A stretch of 64,000 nt of DNA, taken from assembly GCA_029098225.1 (NCBI GenBank), contig JAQXNX010000010.1, positions 62,001 through 126,000 of the forward strand, read 5' to 3'. The DNA comes from Spirochaetales bacterium. Its GTDB lineage: Bacteria; Spirochaetota; Spirochaetia; Treponematales; Treponemataceae. A program made the translations under genes and the position numbers. How positions within the stretch are numbered: the first letter of the stretch is position 1; the number at the start of each line of letters is the position of its first letter. This document shows positions 61,951 to 64,000 of the stretch, piece after piece. Below the pieces are notes generated by a model. It saw only the letters and a program-made list of their open reading frames with translations. It did not search any database and was not told where the DNA came from.

Positions 61951-63432
61951 TTAACCAATTAAAGATTTTTGTTTTTTACTTACAGGCTCGCAGGTTAAAT
62001 CTACGCCAAGCTTTTTGAAAATTTTTCTATCCACTTCGCTAAGCATAACACTTGTATGAACCTGACAACCTTTTAAGTTAGGAAGCTGTTCAATTGCAAG
62101 CTGACAATTTTTATCGGTTTTAGAAAGCATTGCAAGAGCAACTAAAACCTCATCAGTATGCAGGCGAGGATTGTTTCCACTTAAATAAGTAACCTTCATT
62201 TTCTGAATAGGTTCAATCATTTCTTTTGGAATAAGCTTTAATTTATGATCAAGACCTGCAAGATGTTTTGTTGCATTAAGAATAAGAGCAGCCGAAGTTC
62301 CCAGTAAATCAGAAGTTTCAGAAGTAATAATAGTTCCGTCTGCAAGTTCAATTGCAGCACTTGGAAGACCAGATTTTGCAGCGCGCTCTTTAGCAGCAAC
62401 AGTTACTTTTCTGTCGTCAGTTGTAACATTAGCCTGCTTCATCAAAAGTTCAATTTTATTTACTTCTTCTTCGCTTGCATCGCCTTCTATCAAACGATTC
62501 AATGTAATATAGTAGCGGCGGATTATTTCCTGATTGCTGGCATAACGGCAGGCCTCATCATCATAAATACAAAGCCCGGCCATATTAACACCCATGTCTG
62601 TAGGTGACTTATAAGGATTACTGCCATAAATGCCTTTAAAAATTGCATCAAGCACAGGGAAAATTTCTATATCACGATTATAATTTACAGTAGTTTTTCC
62701 ATAAGCCTCCAGATGCCACGGGTCAATCATATTTACATCATTCAAATCGGCAGTAGCAGCTTCGTAAGCCAGATTAACAGGATGTTTTAACGGAAGGTTC
62801 CAGATAGGAAAGGTTTCAAATTTTGCATAACCAGCTTTAATTCCACGCTTATTTTCATGATAAAGCTGACTCAAACAGGTAGCCATTTTTCCACTTCCAG
62901 GACCAGGAGCTGTAACAACAACAAGCGGCCGAGAAGTTTCTATGTAATCATTTTTTCCATATCCCTCGTCGCTGTCTATTAAAGCAACGTTAGACGGATA
63001 ACCTGGAATAGTATAATGATAGTAGGCCTTAATGCCCATTTTCTTTAATTTTGCACGGAATAATTTTGCTGCTTCCTGACCGGTATAATGAGTAATAACC
63101 ACACTACCGACCATTAATCCACGATTCTGAAATTCATCACGCAGACGAAGAACATCCTTGTCATAAGTAATACCCAGATCGCTTCGAATTTTGTTTTTTT
63201 CAATATCAACAGCACTGATTACAATAACAATTTCTGCAACATCTGCAAGCTGCATCAACATGCGTAATTTACTGTCGGGCTGGAATCCTGGGAGAACTCG
63301 AGAAGCATGGTAATCATCAAAAAGCTTACCACCGAATTCAAGATAAAGTTTATCGCCAAATTTAGCGATCCGTTCTTTAATATGTTCTGATTGAATTTTT
63401 AAATATTTTTCATTATCAAATCCGTTTTTCAT
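61951..63432 (-). CDS. DUF1846 family protein
   Basis: 493 residues, full length for the family. Opening GFDNEKYLKIQSEHIKERI, then YLEFGGKLFDDYHASRVLPG, a nucleotide-binding-like VVTAPGPGSGKMATCLSQLY, and GSNPYKSPTDMGVNMAG. Structures of DUF1846 members show a P-loop-containing fold. The biochemical role is unknown. It lies 33 bases upstream of the VanY gene on the same strand. Confidence 0.92.
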   Translation of the reverse strand: MKNGFDNEKYLKIQSEHIKERIAKFGDKLYLEFGGKLFDDYHASRVLPGFQPDSKLRMLMQLADVAEIVIVISAVDIEKNKIRSDLGITYDKDVLRLRDEFQNRGLMVGSVVITHYTGQEAAKLFRAKLKKMGIKAYYHYTIPGYPSNVALIDSDEGYGKNDYIETSRPLVVVTAPGPGSGKMATCLSQLYHENKRGIKAGYAKFETFPIWNLPLKHPVNLAYEAATADLNDVNMIDPWHLEAYGKTTVNYNRDIEIFPVLDAIFKGIYGSNPYKSPTDMGVNMAGLCIYDDEACRYASNQEIIRRYYITLNRLIEGDASEEEVNKIELLMKQANVTTDDRKVTVAAKERAAKSGLPSAAIELADGTIITSETSDLLGTSAALILNATKHLAGLDHKLKLIPKEMIEPIQKMKVTYLSGNNPRLHTDEVLVALAMLSKTDKNCQLAIEQLPNLKGCQVHTSVMLSEVDRKIFKKLGVDLTCEPVSKKQKSLIG

Positions 63433-63502
63433 AACGGAATTTAATTATATTGGATTTTCCAAAAAATCACAATAATTATTTAAATAATAAAAAGCAGGCG
63501 CA

Positions 63503-63610
63503 TTTTTGCTGACGCAAAAACCAGGCTTTCCGCGCTTCGCCGACTAACCGCGGCTCATCCCTCCGCAAAGCTCCGGGACGCCTCCGGCGGCGCTCCAATC
63601 CTTTGCGCGG
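63503..63610. repeat. G+C-rich intergenic repeat element
   Basis: Starts with hairpin TTTTTGC-TGAC-GCAAAAA (63503-63520), continues with CGCGCTTCGC and CCTCCGGCGGCG, and ends CAATCCTTTGCGCG (63596-63609), shared with 2734-2747. It is much richer in G+C than the flanks and has no open frame of note. It lies in the 247-base gap between the DUF1846 gene and hisB. Confidence 0.6.
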
Positions 63611-63648
63611 TTATAAAAATAAAAGGCCGCTCAACTGAGCAGCCTTTG
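63606..63648 (-). terminator. Intrinsic terminator of hisB
   Basis: On the minus strand AAAGGCTGCTCA-GT-TGAGCGGCCTTT forms a stem with one mismatch and is followed by TTATTTTTATAA. It is 32 bases beyond the hisB stop. Confidence 0.75.
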
Positions 63649-63679
63649 TAAATAATTAATACTTTATTTGCAGTAATGT

Positions 63680-64000
63680 TTATGCAATCACGCCTTTAGT
63701 ACTTGGAATTGCTCCATTTCGGCGGGAGTCAATTTCTACTGCAGCACGAATTGCGCGGCTTACAGCCTTAAAGCTTGCTTCAATTTTGTGGTGGTCGCTG
63801 CGACCGCGAATTACATCTATATGTAAATTGCACTGAGCGCTGTTAGTAAAGCCCTGCCAGAAGTCTTCAAAACAATCTGTCTGGAAAGAACCTTCTTTTC
63901 CATTCTGAATGCTTACAAGAGGAGCTCCTGTTAGTAAAGAATTACAAACAAGAAAAGGTCTTCCGCCAAAATCTACTGCAGCCTGCGCAAGAGTTTCGTC
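63680..64000 (-). CDS. hisB: Imidazoleglycerol-phosphate dehydratase, C-terminal part
   Basis: The last 106 codons and stop, read from the right edge; the N-terminus lies outside the window. Landmarks are DETLAQAAVDFGGRPFLV at the start of the fragment, GSFQTDCFEDFW, and the metal-binding RGRSDHHKIEASFKAVSRAI, with the typical end RNGAIPSTKGVIA. The enzyme converts imidazoleglycerol phosphate to imidazoleacetol phosphate in histidine synthesis. This and histidine ammonia-lyase suggest both synthesis and breakdown of histidine in one organism. Confidence 0.95.
   Translation of the reverse strand, partial: DETLAQAAVDFGGRPFLVCNSLLTGAPLVSIQNGKEGSFQTDCFEDFWQGFTNSAQCNLHIDVIRGRSDHHKIEASFKAVSRAIRAAVEIDSRRNGAIPSTKGVIA

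Noticed and set aside
1-64000. CRISPR array, prophage or insertion sequence
   Set aside because: No regularly spaced direct repeats, cas genes, integrase, transposase or phage structural genes were seen. Repeats found are isolated palindromic elements.

Overview
The window reads as a chromosomal segment of a host-associated or rumen-type Treponema (Spirochaetes). Indications are S components of the family first noted in Treponema and Streptococcus (MptD/Trep_Strep type), A+T-rich DNA, BspA-like leucine-rich repeats, outer-membrane and MMPL modules, and many short palindromic repeats between genes. This taxonomic call is an inference from gene content; no rRNA gene is present.

Layout. 1-2.5 kb: the tail of a leucine-rich repeat protein, then a membrane protein/histidine kinase/response regulator operon. 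2.5-4.0 kb: a decayed patch with gene remnants, two orphan small proteins and hairpins. 4.0-20.5 kb: two converging transport operons. The plus-strand operon encodes S-T-AA-T-AA-S ECF parts followed by two ABC exporter-fold half-transporters and a TetR regulator. The minus-strand operon encodes S-T-[AA fused to an exporter half]-exporter half. The fusion ties ECF and exporter-fold modules into one machine, probably an importer resembling the IrtAB/YbtPQ siderophore importers. 20.5-25.5 kb: DEDDh exonuclease, a PyrK-PyrD fusion, xylose isomerase and an SGNH esterase. 25.6-29.6 kb: methyltransferase, membrane protein, HMA-like protein, P1B-type metal ATPase and a PacL-like small membrane protein. 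29.8-33.2 kb: MMPL exporter and AraC regulator. 33.2-40.7 kb: a nitrogenase-like operon (NifH-like, two component-1-like proteins) continuing into a FecBCD-type ABC importer, with a second solute-binding lipoprotein transcribed divergently. 40.8-44.2 kb: metallo-beta-lactamase-fold hydrolase, AraC, ATC hydrolase-like, HEAT and PadR genes. 44.2-49.7 kb: a three-gene envelope export operon (MMPL, LolA-like, outer-membrane protein) facing its TetR repressor gene across four perfect operators. 49.7-64 kb: ZIP transporter, histidine ammonia-lyase-type enzyme, a propeller-adenylate cyclase, tRNA-Cys, AGCS symporter, EAL protein, PyrF, HAD phosphatase, VanY peptidase, a DUF1846 protein and the 3' part of hisB.

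The connecting observation is a 16-bp palindrome, GTTAGTNNNNACTAAC. Perfect or near-perfect copies lie before both ECF operons, xylA, the P-ATPase operon, the first MMPL gene, the AraC gene, the nitrogenase-like operon and its divergent binding protein. Weaker copies precede the metallo-hydrolase and the ATC hydrolase-like gene. Several overlap predicted -10 elements, so a repressor is likely. Gene content (siderophore-type importers, a metal ATPase, [4Fe-4S] nitrogenase-like proteins, a metal-dependent isomerase) suggests a transition-metal stimulus. The regulator is not identified; the TetR gene at 13454-14089 is the nearest candidate.

A second theme is a family of short palindromic repeats with varying stems and a fixed CTTGTTTC/GAAACAAG or GAGCTTGTCGA core. 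One is inserted in frame in an ATPase and another supplies the last codons and stop of the P-type ATPase.
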